A stretch of 64,000 nt of DNA from Corythucha ciliata (lineage: Eukaryota > Arthropoda > Insecta > Hemiptera > Tingidae), in assembly GCA_038030265.1 (NCBI GenBank), contig CM075940.1, positions 2,170,001 through 2,234,000 of the forward strand, in the 5' to 3' direction. A model generated the notes under the pieces. The model saw only the letters and a program-made list of their open reading frames with translations. It was not told where the DNA came from and searched no databases. Positions within the stretch are counted from its first letter, which is position 1. Every line of letters begins with the position of its first letter. Below, piece after piece: positions 1 to 10,710 of the stretch. The position numbers and the translations under genes are program-made.

Positions 1-90
1 ATAGTGTAATGGGCAATGGCTGGATTCGAACCCAAGCCCGCTGAGTTGCGAAGCGAGCATTGTATCCATTACACCATCGAGGCGCGCCGG
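1..90 (-). repeat. tRNA-like element (possible SINE head)
   Basis: Read on the minus strand, this stretch has a box-B-like motif GGTTCGAATCC (plus-strand 22-32) and, about 40 bases before it, a box-A-like GGTGTAATGGATAC. The T-stem pairs only partly and the acceptor arms do not pair, so it is not a functional tRNA. A TGTAATGG/CCATTACA inverted repeat brackets it. It is probably a tRNA-derived short repeat or tRNA pseudogene; the window edge may cut it. Confidence 0.35.
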
Positions 91-496
91 GAAATAAGTT
101 ACTGCGTTCAAGATTTTTGCAGGTTTTACAAAGTAGAAAAGCAGTAACTAGCGACTTCCAGGGAAAAAGGAAGCAACTTCACGATACTGTTTTCTTCCCC
201 GGGAATTCCTCAGTGCAAGGCAAGCGGTATATTAAGTTACTGCGTTCTAGCTTGTTCTCTCTTGGTTGAAACCTGCTGATCCCAAATCGTTTCAGTTAGT
301 TCCGGCTCTCGTATCCTTCGTTTCAGCCGTGTCAGTCGGTTTTAGTTACAAAACTAAAACAAATCTGTGTGATCTGTGCCTTGTGCGTGTGTTTCAGTTT
401 ATTCCCTGGAAGAAAATAATGTCTTTACGGAAATCTCGTGGCGAATTATTAGTGAGGCTTGCTCTCGAAGAATAAAAAAAAAATTATCCGAGTGAC
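91..496. other. Non-coding upstream of TE-like ORF
   Basis: Two short ORFs fall here but neither shows a recognisable motif. A T/A-rich run near 470-485 precedes the next ORF. Nothing else is supported. Confidence 0.4.
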
Positions 497-1135
497 TTGA
501 ATGCAGCAAAGTGTAAAATAACACCTGAAACGCCAATGGCATTGGTGGATGATTTCGTCGGTGAGTTCAACTGCGGAACTTCCGCTATTAACGATGAAGA
601 CTGCCTTCGTTTTTTTATCGACAGTGATGTTTATATGAGTGAGCCTGGCGTTGGCTTTCTTCCAGAAGACCTCGAACTTTTACCATCGTCTACTTTGATT
701 CAGAGCTCGGATTTTATTATTTCTTCAGCAGTAGTTGAAAAAGCTACCTTAGAAAAAGAAACAGTTGAAGCATTTGCTGGTAGAGATGAAGTAGCTACTG
801 TAGCTAGTAGCAAAAAAGCTACGTTCACATGTGAGGAATCTGCTGCCATATGTGAAGAAAATGCTTCCGCTGGCGACGTAGGAGTGGTTTCGATGGATAC
901 ACGTAAGGCTCCTCAAAAAAGAAAAATAGCTGACCATCGAGAAGTTTCCAAAAAAAGTAAGATTTCAAAACACCCATTAAATGAAGCATACAATAACTCC
1001 AGACAAAAATGCACTGAAAAATTTTCGCAAGCGTTGAGAGAAGAAATTCACCGTGACTATTGGAAACTCTGTGACTACGAGCAGAATCTATTTGTTTTAA
1101 GTGTTTGTTCTAACGAACAAACACCATGTTCGTAA
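497..1135 (+). CDS. Unknown TE-type protein, probably a first transposase exon
   Basis: This 212-residue ORF has an acidic N-terminal half, a basic KRK...SKKSK patch around residues 142-158, and a C-terminal segment (residues 168-205) with spaced Cys, Phe, IH, YW.L and DY..N.F positions. That C-terminal pattern, R..C...F....R..IH..YW.L.DY..N.F, is one I associate with the N-terminal exons of uncharacterised transposon proteins in insects. This is recollection, not a search result. The ORF ends at a stop at 1133-1135 inside a short inverted sequence (GTTCG...CGAAC, about 1107-1146). A hAT-type exon follows at 1254 on the same strand, but I cannot show that the two belong to one gene. No complete catalytic domain follows. 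Confidence 0.4.
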   Translation: MNAAKCKITPETPMALVDDFVGEFNCGTSAINDEDCLRFFIDSDVYMSEPGVGFLPEDLELLPSSTLIQSSDFIISSAVVEKATLEKETVEAFAGRDEVATVASSKKATFTCEESAAICEENASAGDVGVVSMDTRKAPQKRKIADHREVSKKSKISKHPLNEAYNNSRQKCTEKFSQALREEIHRDYWKLCDYEQNLFVLSVCSNEQTPCS

Positions 1136-1253
1136 AAAACGAACATGGGCTCCAGGAAGTCTGCAAAATTTTCTTTTTAACCACTCTGGGATACAATACT
1201 CGTTGACTGTGGCATACCTTAGCCCGATTCTAAATAACGTTTACTTATTTTAG

Positions 1254-1511
1254 AGAGTTCATCCGTCGAAGTTTGCGTCGTGTAAAGACGAAGTAGAAGA
1301 AAGAAAGAAAGAAAGAAAAAAAAACATCAAGAAATCATCTGTCCAAGTCCAACAGAGAACTTTGGAGAATTTCAATTTTTCTTCCGAAAATAAGAAGGTC
1401 ATCACGACTGATCAAAAAACATTTGACGAAAATCTCATTTCGTATATCGTCAACGGAATGCGCCCTCTTTCCACTGTGAGCGACCCGTACTTCGTAGCTA
1501 GCATTTCAAGG
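1254..1511 (+). pseudogene. hAT transposase internal exon
   Basis: An open frame of 86 codons starts right after an acceptor-like TTATTTTAG and ends before a donor-like AAGGTGAAT. The last third reads like the hAT segment just after the BED finger: a TLENF-like start followed by residues resembling I..YIV.GM.PLS.V..P.F (about 1440-1500). Residues 15-25 are Glu/Lys-rich from a GAAA microsatellite. It is an isolated exon; I found no DDE-bearing exon downstream before the MITE and the separate ZMYM-type hAT. Probably a relic of a ZBED-like hAT. Confidence 0.5.
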
Positions 1512-2354
1512 TGAATCTTTTTATACTCTTTTTATTAGTGCATTTCATTTCATGTAAAACCACTATTGGTCTAGCCCTGTCGGTGGGGGATATGCGTCAT
1601 GTCATGGTATATTTTTTCATGGGACCATTGGGACCCCTAGAACACAAATCCTTTTTCTTTTACGCGTGATAGCAGTCGCAATTTTGTAGATAGGAGAATG
1701 CAACTTTGGTCTGAAATCGGTATCGGTCAGGGCTCGCGAACCACCCAGGTTGGATCAGGTGAGGGGGGGGGGGATTTGAATATGAGGGTTGAAAACTCCA
1801 AAAAAATTAAAAAATTTCGCCTTCGAAATCATCATTCTCATAATTTCTTTGCACTAACTTATCAAAGAAGCAGTCGCTCATACAAATCTGACCATGTGGT
1901 GAGGAGGCTGTCGGGGGAATGCGTTTTAATATCGGTGTTTATGACGTGATGGTTTATTCGTTTCAAAATACTTCTTGGAAAAATGAATCATAAATGAAAG
2001 GCACTTCTTCCGACCAGTCAGCAGGCAGAGCGATTTTTGAAAAATCCGCCTTATTAACGCCTTATTTTTAAATGAGATGAAGCAATCAAATTTTTCTTAT
2101 GCAAACCAGACCTGTGCCCAGGGCTGGATGTAATGTCAAGAAGGACGTTAGGGCGTCATATTTCGGCAAGATTTTCCTCAGTCGTTGACAAAATAAAGGT
2201 AAATAACTATAGTTTAGGTAGATGAACACACAATTTATGAATTGATAATTAATTTTTTTCTTTTCTACTATGCTCACTAGGAAATGGTAAATAGCAGTAG
2301 GTCGACTAAGAGAGTATACTGCACTACGGCTGACATTTGGAGTACCAAGACGTA
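1512..2354. other. No supported gene
   Basis: The sequence has a poly-G tract near 1762-1771 and scattered short ORFs without motifs. I see nothing that supports a gene here. Confidence 0.4.
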
Positions 2355-2785
2355 CCTGGCCCAAATATGGCCTAGGTCTTAATATGGCCTAGTGCTGAAA
2401 TTTCATATTAAGGCGGGAGTTGGAGGGCAAAAAGAGTTAGCATCCTGTTCTATATCTAGACTGGACCTCAAAACAAGAGAAGGTCGGGGGAGGTTACGAA
2501 CAGTTGATTGTAGAAGGAGGAATAATCAACTTCGGAGAGTCACGTTGCATTTTTTAAGGTAAGTTCTGAAGGTTCTTGTTCACGAAATATTTGAGATATT
2601 GAAAAAATGTTGATGATTCTGAAAGGCCTGGATCTCTACTTTAAGGATATCACTAGGTTGTTGTCAGCATTTCACTTATTCACGAGGGTATGATGCATTT
2701 TCGTGAAAACGACGGATGCCCTAATATGTCCTACACGATTCCATCGTAGGCCATATTAAGGCCAGGTAGGCCATATTGGGACACC
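2355..2785. mobile_element. MITE-like element with about 40-bp inverted ends
   Basis: The left end (2355-2395) and the reverse complement of the right end (about 2745-2785) share two blocks, ATATGGCCTA and TTAATATGGCCTA, in the same order and spacing. The 430-bp interior has no coding potential. No clear target duplication is visible. The right end lies only 5 bp from the duplication of the hAT that starts at 2798. Confidence 0.5.
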
Positions 2786-3552
2786 CTCAGTTTTTTGCAG
2801 TGGCGGCTTTTCAGGTGAGGCAAGTGAGGCACCGCCTCACCTGAAAATTCAGGGAAAAAATGGCTCTTTTTTCGTTTCAAAATATTTTATTTTCCTATTT
2901 TATGCATTGAACTACACACATTGGGTTTTTAATTTGTGGCGCGAAACTCGTTTTCTTGGAAGTGGTGGAAAGAACCCTGCCTTCTACTCTTCAACGCTAT
3001 CTTGCGAAGGGTGGGAGGGGTGATTAAAAAAAAAACTGAGTGAAAAGGCTCCAAAGGTCTCCTTTCTTCCCTCTCCTGCCCCCTCTACGGCGCTCGCGCT
3101 TCTTCCCATGCGGGGGTTGGAGGCGATTTTGAGATCGTCTCTCTTGTCCTTGAGCCTTCACGCCCCATCCACCCCTTCATCATAGCTTGCGTGATGGTTT
3201 TGGAGGGGAATTACGAATTCGTCCTGTCCGACTGAAAATTTCTACCCCACCAAAGGGAGGCGATGGTTGAAACCGTCTCCTTCCCTTTCCGTTCCAAAAA
3301 ATGGAAAAAAAACTGCTTGCACCCTCCCAACCCTTGCTTGACAATTAGTCACGTGCAGAAGAATGTTCTGAGTTCCGAGTTGCGAAGGGTTTTGCTACTT
3401 TTTTTTTATGTTGTTGAGAGTTTTGTTTTCCGTTTTAATGTTTTCTGAATTCAAATTATTAATCGTTGTCCTTGCCGTATGCCGTGTCAGGTAAGTAATT
3501 TTCTCTTTTTCTTTTTCTCGTTGCCTTGTTTCCCGTAGTTTAATTTTTCAAA

Positions 3553-4995
3553 ATGCTTCCGTCAAGAGATGCAGTGTGCATTTTACTTGAAACACCTTTC
3601 AGCCAGTGGAGGGAAGAAGACAAAAGGGACCTTATTCAATTGGGTAAACCAACTCCAATAATCACTGAATTATTCCCTGATAAAAAAGGTGGAAAGGTCT
3701 TTATGAGGTCCTTCAATAAGTCTTGGTACGAACACCACAAATGGCTTTGTGGTAGTGAGTTCAAGAAGTCTTTGTTTTGTTGGCCCTGCCTTATTTTAAG
3801 CCGCGGTAAAGGTGTGTGGAACACGGAAGGGTACGCCGACTTGAAAATTTTTTCTAGGAGTGCCAAAAAGCACGAAGGGTCTAAGGACCACATAAACTCG
3901 GCAGTTGGCTTGAAACGGCTTGAGTCACGCGGTTCATCTATCGTTGAGCTACTGGCAGAGCATAGCTCACTCTCGAAGGCCATTTTCAATGAAAAGGTTC
4001 GATTGAACCGATTAATAATTGAACATTTAATTGACGTAATTGTCCTGCTGGGAAAACAAGAGCTTGCTTTCAGAGGTCAAGACGAAAGAGTTTCATCTTT
4101 GAATAGAGGCAACTTTGTCGAAACTTTTCAATTAATAATCAGCCGCAGCTCCAATGAAGTAAAAACTCACTACGAGTCTATTAAAAATATTTTTTCTGGT
4201 CAGTCAAAGACTATTCAAAATGAACTAATTGACATAATACATGAGCACCTATACAGTTACATTCACGAACAAATAAACTCAGCGCCATTTTTTTCTGTTC
4301 AAGTGGACGATACGACGGACTTGTCACAAAAATCGCAGTGCACAATTATTGTCAGATTCGTGGGCAAAAAGGGGCAAGTTCAGGAAAGGTTCCTTGGCTT
4401 CCACGACGTCAGTATAAATCGTGACGCGGAATCCCTCTTTTTGTTGGTCGATAGCGTTCTTTCACGATATGGGTACCATAATAAGCTCGTTGGGCAATGT
4501 TATGATGGAGCGAGTGTGATGTCTGGTCACTTGGGAGGCCTTCAGGCCAAAATTAAATCGGTCGCTCCTCTAGCTTTGTTTTCGAGGTGTCATGGCCATC
4601 GCTTTAACCTTGTTCTCCAGGATGGGTGCAAAAGTAACAGAAGTTGCCGCATTTTCTTTTCCACTCTCACAAGCATCCCAACGTTCTTCCATCATTCCGC
4701 TAAAAGAACGTCAGTGGCTGTTGCAGTCTTGGGCCGGCGAATCCCCCAAATAGGTGAGACTCGTTGGTGCTCGCGGTCCAAAATTTTGTCCCTTACAGTG
4801 TCTCACTGGGAAGGATTTAAATCTGTATTTGAGCAACTCATAAATGATAAAGAATCTCGGGCAGAAACTGTCGCGTCTTCTGTTGGTTTCCTTCATTGCT
4901 TTAACGATTTTGAATTTGCATTTTTGTCTTTGATTTTCAATGAAATTTTTTCCTTGACCGACATTTTATTTGTTATTCTCCAAAAAAAAAACTAA
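3553..4995 (+). pseudogene. hAT transposase N-terminal and catalytic part
   Basis: This 480-residue frame resembles ZMYM1/DUF4371-type hAT transposases. Residues 30-120 hold a TTF-type finger with FCWPC and later His positions (EHHKW, KKHEGSKDH). Residues 130-230 match the DUF4371-like region. The first catalytic Asp is in QVDDTTDLS (about residue 253) and the second in GQCYDGASVMSG. The CHGHRFNLV segment is the usual Cys-His block. The start at 3553 follows an acceptor-like TTTCCCGTAG and has an AAAATG context. The frame ends at TAA in a run of ten A (4982-4991). Reading one base differently continues into 4986-5698, so one indel in an A-run breaks an otherwise intact gene. Confidence 0.85.
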
Positions 4996-5698
4996 CGACA
5001 TCCAGTTTTGTATGACTAAAATACAGGATCTTCGCTCAAAAATTCTAGAGAAAAGAGATGACTCCATTTTTTGTCGGTTCTTTGATGAAGCCTTAGATTT
5101 AACAAGTTTTCCGAATCAGCGAGGTCTAGATGCTACTCAAATTAAGTTAAAATATAAGCTCCTTTTTTTCGAAATAATTGATACGGTTTGTGTCCAAATC
5201 TCTGAAAGGTTTAGCGATTTCGATAAATTCTTTTTTTTGCAACTTGCTGATCGCACAAAATACCCAATTTTCAAAGATAAGTTCCCTTCAGATGCTTTCA
5301 AAAGTTTAGCCGATTCGTACAGTTCTCTTTTCCCTGATCTCAACCGACTCATGAATGAACTTAAATTCATTTACTGCGACAACCAGCTAAGTAATTTCTC
5401 TCCAGATGAAATTGTAAGCCATTTGTCTCAAAATGACCTCGCAACTGTTCTTCCTGAGGCATTTAGATTTTATGCCCTAGTGATGACATTGCCTGAAAGA
5501 AGCTTCTCCTGTCTGAAAAGAATAAAAACGTATTTACGTAGTACAATGGGGCAGGAGAGATTGAGCGCGTTGGCTTCATTTTCTATCGAAAAAGAACTTA
5601 TTCAGGAATTGAAAGAACTCGACAGGTTTTATGAACCAATTATTGATCGATTCGCTAGTCTTAAAGACCGCAAACTCGATTTGATGTACAGGAAATAA
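4986..5698 (+). pseudogene. hAT transposase C-terminal part with dimerisation domain
   Basis: This second frame continues the transposase after the A-run indel. Near the end it has the hAT C-terminal dimerisation signature, PERSFSCLKRIKTYLRSTMG (5492-5551), followed by ERLSALA. The hAT catalytic Glu normally lies in this half. The frame stops at 5696-5698, and 540 bp of non-coding sequence leads to the right terminus. With a single indel between the parts, this copy is young or the indel is a base-calling error. Confidence 0.83.
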
Positions 5699-6237
5699 AG
5701 AACATTTTTGTTGAATCCTTTTTAATTGTATTTCCGTCACTAAGAGTTACCATTCTTTCATTAAGTTACCACGTTCATCTGGTTTAATATGTAAGCAACA
5801 ACAATTCTTCTAGTTAAACTAGTTTCGAGTCAAGAAAAAACAGTTTTTAATTTGTACATAATTTTTGTTACTTTGATTCTTATTCGCTGTGCATTTGTGC
5901 AATAACATAGCAGTCTACATGGATGGGTTTTGGTTGGGGTGGACTGCGGGTGGGACTTGTTGCAGTCGCCTCCACGTGGCAAGTCCTGGATACTGGCTCA
6001 ATGAATTTTCGTGACGTTAGAAAAGTAAAGAATGCGTAGTTTTATAACAATATAAATTTCTAATTTTGACGAAAATAAGAGCTTGCTAAGAACTGCGCGT
6101 TTCTATGAGATTTAATTTGAAGTCATCCTCATATGGGACGATAATTTACTTGAACATGACAATTTACCGAATAATCCCCCCCCCCGCTCACCATTATGTT
6201 GTCGCCTCACCGGAAAATTCAGCTCAGAGCCGCTACT
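5699..6237. other. 3' non-coding and subterminal region of the hAT
   Basis: Nothing coding is seen. An ACGATAATTTACTTG...CCCCCCCC stretch precedes the right terminal inverted repeat at about 6204-6238. Confidence 0.5.
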
Positions 6238-6354
6238 GGTTTTTTGTCATTTGGAAGGTGATTAATCAAAATAAGAGTTCGTTTCTCTGAGCAATTGGTC
6301 ATTTTTCCTTTCCTTAATGTGACATTCACTGTTGTTGACACTTTTCTGTTGCAG

Positions 6355-6963
6355 ATGGCTCCGGTTCACAGGAAAAGAGGGCTCTGGACCCAGGCACAAC
6401 TGGCGGACGCAATAACAGCCATGAATACAGGAATGTCGTCGTACAAAGCTAGTTCGACATTTGGTGTCCCTAGACGCACTCTAAGAAGGCTTCGGGAAAA
6501 AGGATCAACCGACAAAGAAAAATTGGGGAGAGCCCCAATCATACCTGAATCTGATGAAGCAGAATTGGTACGAAGGATTCATAGGCTTGCTGACGTGGGG
6601 ATGCCATTAACCTCCAAATGTTTGAGGAGGTCAGTATTCACATTCGTTAACATGAAAGGTCTGAAACATCCGTTTTCCAGCAATGATTTACTGGCTGGTA
6701 GAAAATGGCTTCGTCTTTTTCTGGGACGACACCGTGATATTGCGAGGAGGAAAGCTCAAAACCTCAATCCAGCTCGAGCTCAGAAGTTGAATCGATTCAT
6801 TGTAAGGGATCATTTTTACAGCCTTCATAAAACGTGGAAGACAACGGGTTTCTTGACCAGCCGCAAAAGATATTCAACATTGATGAGAAGGGGTGTCGCC
6901 TAACTCTCCATCACGCCCAGCAAGTTTTGGCAAAGAAAGGAAGACGAAACAATATAGTGCATT
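6355..6963 (+). pseudogene. Pogo/jerky-like transposase N-terminus, frameshifted
   Basis: The start at 6355 follows an acceptor-like TTTTCTGTTGCAG. Residues 5-60 look like a pipsqueak/CENP-B helix-turn-helix (WTQAQLADAI, YKASSTFGVPRRTLRRL). Residues 65-160 match the second CENP-B-like DNA-binding domain (WLRLFLGRH, LNPARAQKLNR). At about 6845-6850 one base is missing. The +1-shifted frame continues with a short stretch containing NIDE, the first catalytic Asp of pogo DDE domains, and then reaches a stop at 6961-6963. The rest of the DDE domain is absent. It lies directly after the hAT target duplication, so the hAT inserted just upstream of or into this older element. Confidence 0.72.
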
Positions 6964-7180
6964 GAGCGTATCTTAATATTATCGATTTTGTTGTTATTTT
7001 TTGACGTCCGTTGTTGTTTTTTGCCGTTTCCCCCTGCTATTCTTGGCCATCACGCGAATTCCTTCGCCCGTGCATCCTACAGGATTATCAAGAAGTCTTT
7101 TGCATTGAGTGAGTACCTAGTTTCTTATTTCTCATTTTAGATTAACTGAGCGTGCGTGTATTTCCAGGGCTAACATTAAT
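6964..7180. other. No supported gene
   Basis: AT-rich with TTGTTGTT-like runs. An acceptor-like TTTCCAG at about 7162-7168 precedes the next fragment. Confidence 0.35.
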
Positions 7181-7573
7181 ATGGCGCCTCCTGACTTGCG
7201 TGTTTTGGAGTACGTGGAATATCTTTTGGAATGGTACATTTTTGACTCGGGAACGTATCCTCCAACACAGTGGTCATCTGCGACGATGGAGTCGATCAGA
7301 ACAACTAATGCATGTGAGGCTTTTCACAGCTCTTTCGGAAAGCAGTTCTCCTCAACACACCCTAACATATTTGCATTCGTTGAAGCCATAAAAAATCAGC
7401 AAGTGTCCACCGACACACTGCTTAATAGCCTACAGACTGTGAGAAAAAGAAAAAGCACAATTAAAGCAATCAAAATGAAGAATTTCATCGCGGACTGTCT
7501 GGAAAAGTATAACAAACTGGAACTTGAACCTATCGACGTCATCAATCAGATCAAGAGTTACTATGCACCGTAG
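7181..7573 (+). pseudogene. MULE-type transposase C-terminal fragment (likely)
   Basis: The 130-residue frame contains RTTNACEAFHSSFGKQF followed by HPNIFAFVEAI. This matches the region after the MULE catalytic domain as I know it in insects (TN..E.FH..F...HPN...F...). The N-terminal catalytic DDE and SWIM parts are missing. The region from 7150 upstream is open in another frame but shows no motif. The fragment ends with a stop just before the BEL/Pao sequence. Confidence is moderate because only one conserved block is visible. Confidence 0.45.
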
Positions 7574-7683
7574 GTCAGCCTGCCAATTGTTGACGACGTG
7601 CTCCTTCAGCGCGGATATGCAGGGACAACTTGGTGAGTCAAATGCATGGTGAATCTAATGCATCCTTTTAAAGCTTATTCTAC

Positions 7684-7790
7684 GGCGCGGAACTGGTATA
7701 CTAATTCTGTGCGGAACGGGTAGTCATACAATTTACTTTTGCGCGGAACTGGACGTTGATATGATGATAGCGCGGAACTGGTGGTACGCC
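7684..7790. repeat. Short GCGCGGAACTGG direct repeats
   Basis: The 12-mer GCGCGGAACTGG or close variants occurs about every 28-30 bp, near 7685, 7710, 7741 and 7770. GGGACAAC words flank the cluster (about 7621 and 7790). Function unknown; it sits just upstream of the BEL/Pao pol remnant. Confidence 0.55.
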
Positions 7791-7817
7791 GGGACAACTA
7801 CCCCCTCGCTCGAAGAC

Positions 7818-7983
7818 AACGGTACTCAAGGTTCAGGCGTTGATTAATACGTTGAACGCTAATCAAAGCCTGGATGTCTCTCTCCAACGGTTCTGGGAAA
7901 TTGAAAATGTTCCTGAAAAGGTAATCATGAACCCGGAAGACCAGTATTGTCAAGATCACTATGTTAAAACCGTAAAACGCTAA
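7818..7983 (+). pseudogene. BEL/Pao pol fragment before the RT
   Basis: The frame carries RFWEIENVPE followed by PEDQYCQDHYVKTVKR, the well-known BEL/Pao segment between protease and RT (FWE.E..P...S..D..C..HF..T..R). It ends at TAA (7981-7983). The following frame opens at 7992 and picks up the next expected residues. A few bases are altered between the two. Confidence 0.7.
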
Positions 7984-7991
7984 GGAAATAA

Positions 7992-9383
7992 AAAGGCAAT
8001 GGTCAATACAGCGTCTCTCTACCGTTTAGACCTGATAGCTCAAAGGACCTGGGATCCAACACTTATAAGGCCACTTCCATGTGGTATTCTCTCGAAAAAC
8101 AATTTATGCAAGATTCCTCCCTTGAAAGGGCTTACTCTGGTGTGATTCACGAGTACCTTTCGTTAAATCAAATGCGTGAAACGTTCGAGAACGCAACGTA
8201 TGTGATACCTCATCACCCAGTGTTTAAACCTCATTCCTCAACTACAGCTTGTAGGCCCGTTTTCAATTCCAGCTCTGTGTCATCAACTGGAGTCTCACTC
8301 AACGGCGAACTTCTGCCTGGCCCAGCCTTGCAGAAAGACATTGCTCTCATAATATGCGCTTTCAGAATTTACCCAATTGCGCTAACCTGCGATATTAAAC
8401 ATATGTACCGGGCAATTGGCCTGAATGATGAAGATCGCTCGTTTCAACACATTTATTGGAGAGACTCAGCGGATGAACCACTTCGTCAATTAGAGATCAC
8501 TTGTGTCGCTTTCGGTCTCACCTCCAGTCCATTTCTCGCACTTCGTACCCTTGGACAGTTGGTACAAGACGAAGGCGATAAGTTCCCGAAAGCCGCTGAA
8601 GTTATCCTTACGCAATCTTTCGTTGACGACTGCGTGATGACCGCTCCGAATGTCGACGAAGCTTTGGTTTTGTACTCCCAAATGGAACTCTTATTTAAGT
8701 CTGGTGGATTCACCCTTTACAAGTGGACTGCTAATGACCAAACGGTTTTGGCCTCTATTCCCGATGGAAAAAGAGAAGCCAAAGTTTCTCTAGGCACCGA
8801 GACCACGGTTGGCGTTTTAGGCCTTCAGTGGAGTCCTCGTGAAGATTGTTTTTCTTATTCGGTCCAACTGGAAACTCCCTCTTTCACTAAAAGAGGCGTT
8901 CTCTCGGTCATTGCCAGACTCTACGACATTATGGGATTTCTCGCTCCTGTAGTTCTTTACGCGAAAACAATTCTGCAAGACCTCTGGAAATCAGGATGTG
9001 ATTGGGACACTCCTCTACCAGACTCGTTAAACACTAAATGGAAAAGATTTATCGCAGACTTACCAAACTTGAACAACCTTAAAATCCCTCGTTGTATTCT
9101 AATGGACTCTTCGAACATTGTACAACTCATTGGTTTTTGCGACGCCTCGTCTCATGGCATGGCAGCAGCCCTCTATCTTAGGGTTATTAATTCAGAGGGT
9201 CTCCACTCTTCTCACCTAATCCGCGCAAAGACTAAAGTGGCCCCCCTGAAGGTGCTTACAATTCCGCGACTGGAGTTGTGCGCAGCTGAGCTCCTAGCCA
9301 CTCTAGTCGATCACACTTCTCCAGCGTTATCAAAGTTTAACATGTTTTATTCTCAGACTCCGCAAACGTGCTCAGTTGGCTAA
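7992..9383 (+). pseudogene. BEL/Pao reverse transcriptase and A17-like region
   Basis: RT motifs in order are SMWYSLEKQF (entry), CRPVFNSSS, LTCDIKHMYRAI (catalytic Asp of motif A), FGLTSSPFLA (motif B) and FVDDCVMT (catalytic YVDD-like box). After residue 230 the A17 peptidase-type region follows, with LARLYDIMGFLAP-like RLYDIMGFLAPV and GFCDASSHGMAAALYLR (RNase-H-like Asp). The frame stays open for 464 codons, then breaks after LELCAAELLA at about 9360. The next expected block, VANRI...W.HV...NPADIASRG, lies out of frame at 9384-9530. Confidence 0.85.
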
Positions 9384-9529
9384 GAATTCCACCCCACAAA
9401 CTTCACACGTTTGTAGCCAACCGAATTGTTCATATCCTTTCCGTTACCTCACTGTCGGATTGAAAACATGTTCCCGGGACGTTAAATCCAGCCGACATTG
9501 CAAGTCGTGGTCTTCTACCCTCAGAATTA
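9384..9529 (+). pseudogene. BEL/Pao pol linker, out-of-frame pieces
   Basis: Partial frames encode RTPPHKLHTFVANRIVHI and NPADIASRGLLPSELV, the spacer that joins the A17/RNase H part to the integrase in BEL/Pao. Each piece is in a different frame, so at least two indels lie in this 150-bp stretch. Confidence 0.65.
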
Positions 9530-10705
9530 GTGAATAATTCGTTCTGGTGGCACGGACCTGAAGTCTTATCAACTTGTTCAAGACAGCCATTTGCTGACTC
9601 ATTCACTATCCCTGAATCAGTCCCAGAGATGAGAGATACCCCATCCCTCACTCTCATGACTCAAACCGCGGAAAATACTGCTCTCTCGCTCGTGGACAAG
9701 TGTTCACAATTGTCTCGGTTGCAAAATATCGTTGCCTGGATGTCAAGGTTCGCCTCTAACTCTCGCCAGTCGAATCTTCAACGAAAACTTGGCCCTCTCT
9801 CGATCACTGAAGTGGATCAAGCCCTACTGACGATCATTCGTGTCGTGCAAAAGTCATATCTCTCGGATGTCATTAAGTCTGTCAACTCTGGACACCTGAT
9901 GCGCCCCAGTTTTCGTCCTCTCTCGCCGTACCTCGACTCGTCAAACCTCAACCGTGTGGGAGGCCGTTTGAAGCACTCACTTCTCTCTGACGACGCCAAG
10001 CATCCGCTTTTAATCCCGAATGAAAGCAATCTCGCACTCCTAATTTGTCGTTATTACCATGCAACCACTTTGCATGGCGGGCCTAAACTCGTGCAATCTC
10101 TAGTTCAACGACGGTTTTGGATTGTTAACTTCAAGAAAATAATGCGTTGCTGTCTATCCCAGTGCGATACCTGCTATCGTCTGGCAGCCAGTGCTCACCC
10201 ACCTCTTATGGCGGACCTGCCAATTTCTCGTTTCGCTCAGGGTCGCGCGTTCATCAACGTGTCCATCGAATTTACTGGTCATTATCAAATCAAGTCGGGT
10301 CCTCGCAGAAATTCCCCTGTGTTAAAGTCATTTGTCGCCTTGTTTATTTGCCTCAGCACTCCCGCTATTCACCTCGAGGCCGTCACCTCTTTAGATGCAA
10401 CCAGCTGCCTCGCGGCGCTCGATCGGTTCATAGCACGCCGTGGATTACCTTCGATCATCTACAGCGACAATGGCACAAACTCGTTGGCGCTCATCATCGA
10501 CTCCACGAAGTTGATGGTATGCTTCGCCAGGCACGGCCCGAACTGGAATCATATCTTCACTCACGAGCAATTTCGTGGCGGTTTGCGCCTCCAGCTGCTC
10601 CTTGGTTTGTCGCAAGCCACGAACGCGGCATAGGCTCAATGAAGCATCATCTGAAACGCGTAATTCATAATCAAACCCTCTCTTTTGAACAATTTTCAAC
10701 GCGGG
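9530..10705 (+). pseudogene. BEL/Pao integrase
   Basis: After FWWHGPE the frame encodes a region with VGGRLKHS, the zinc-binding HHCC block (YYHATTLHGGP...CDTCYRLAA), and a core domain beginning about 10240. At the place of the first catalytic Asp (usually VD.AGP) this copy reads SIEFTGH, so the Asp is replaced by Glu. The second Asp is present in IYSDNGTN. Past about 10480 the frame is disturbed. The block GSMKHHLKRVIHNQTLSFEQF, typical of the post-Glu region, is encoded at 10634-10693 in another frame. The C-terminal domain is missing before the LTR. Confidence 0.8.
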
Positions 10706-10710
10706 GGGTA

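Larger units (their letters stand above)
2798..6238 (+). mobile_element. Complete hAT element, ZMYM/TTF-finger type
   Basis: The left end CAGTGGCGGCTTTTCAGG and the reverse-complemented right end CAGTAGCGGCTCTGAGC form inverted termini. Exact 8-bp duplications GTTTTTTG flank it at 2790-2797 and 6239-6246, the size expected of hAT. The left subterminal region holds a perfect 11-bp inverted repeat (2811-2821 with 2834-2844) around a GTGAGGC direct repeat. The interior carries one transposase gene on the plus strand, broken by a single homopolymer frameshift. The element is 3441 bp, normal for an autonomous hAT. The 5' 750 bp is non-coding and includes a donor-like site at about 3491 and an acceptor-like site just before 3541, consistent with an untranslated first exon. 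Confidence 0.92.

Noticed and set aside
1..90. Functional tRNA gene
   Set aside because: Acceptor and T-stem do not pair properly and no clear anticodon arm forms.
1698..1949. 83-residue ORF
   Set aside because: No motif and it crosses a poly-G tract; likely chance.
2086..2364. 92-residue minus-strand ORF
   Set aside because: No domain; it runs into the MITE end.
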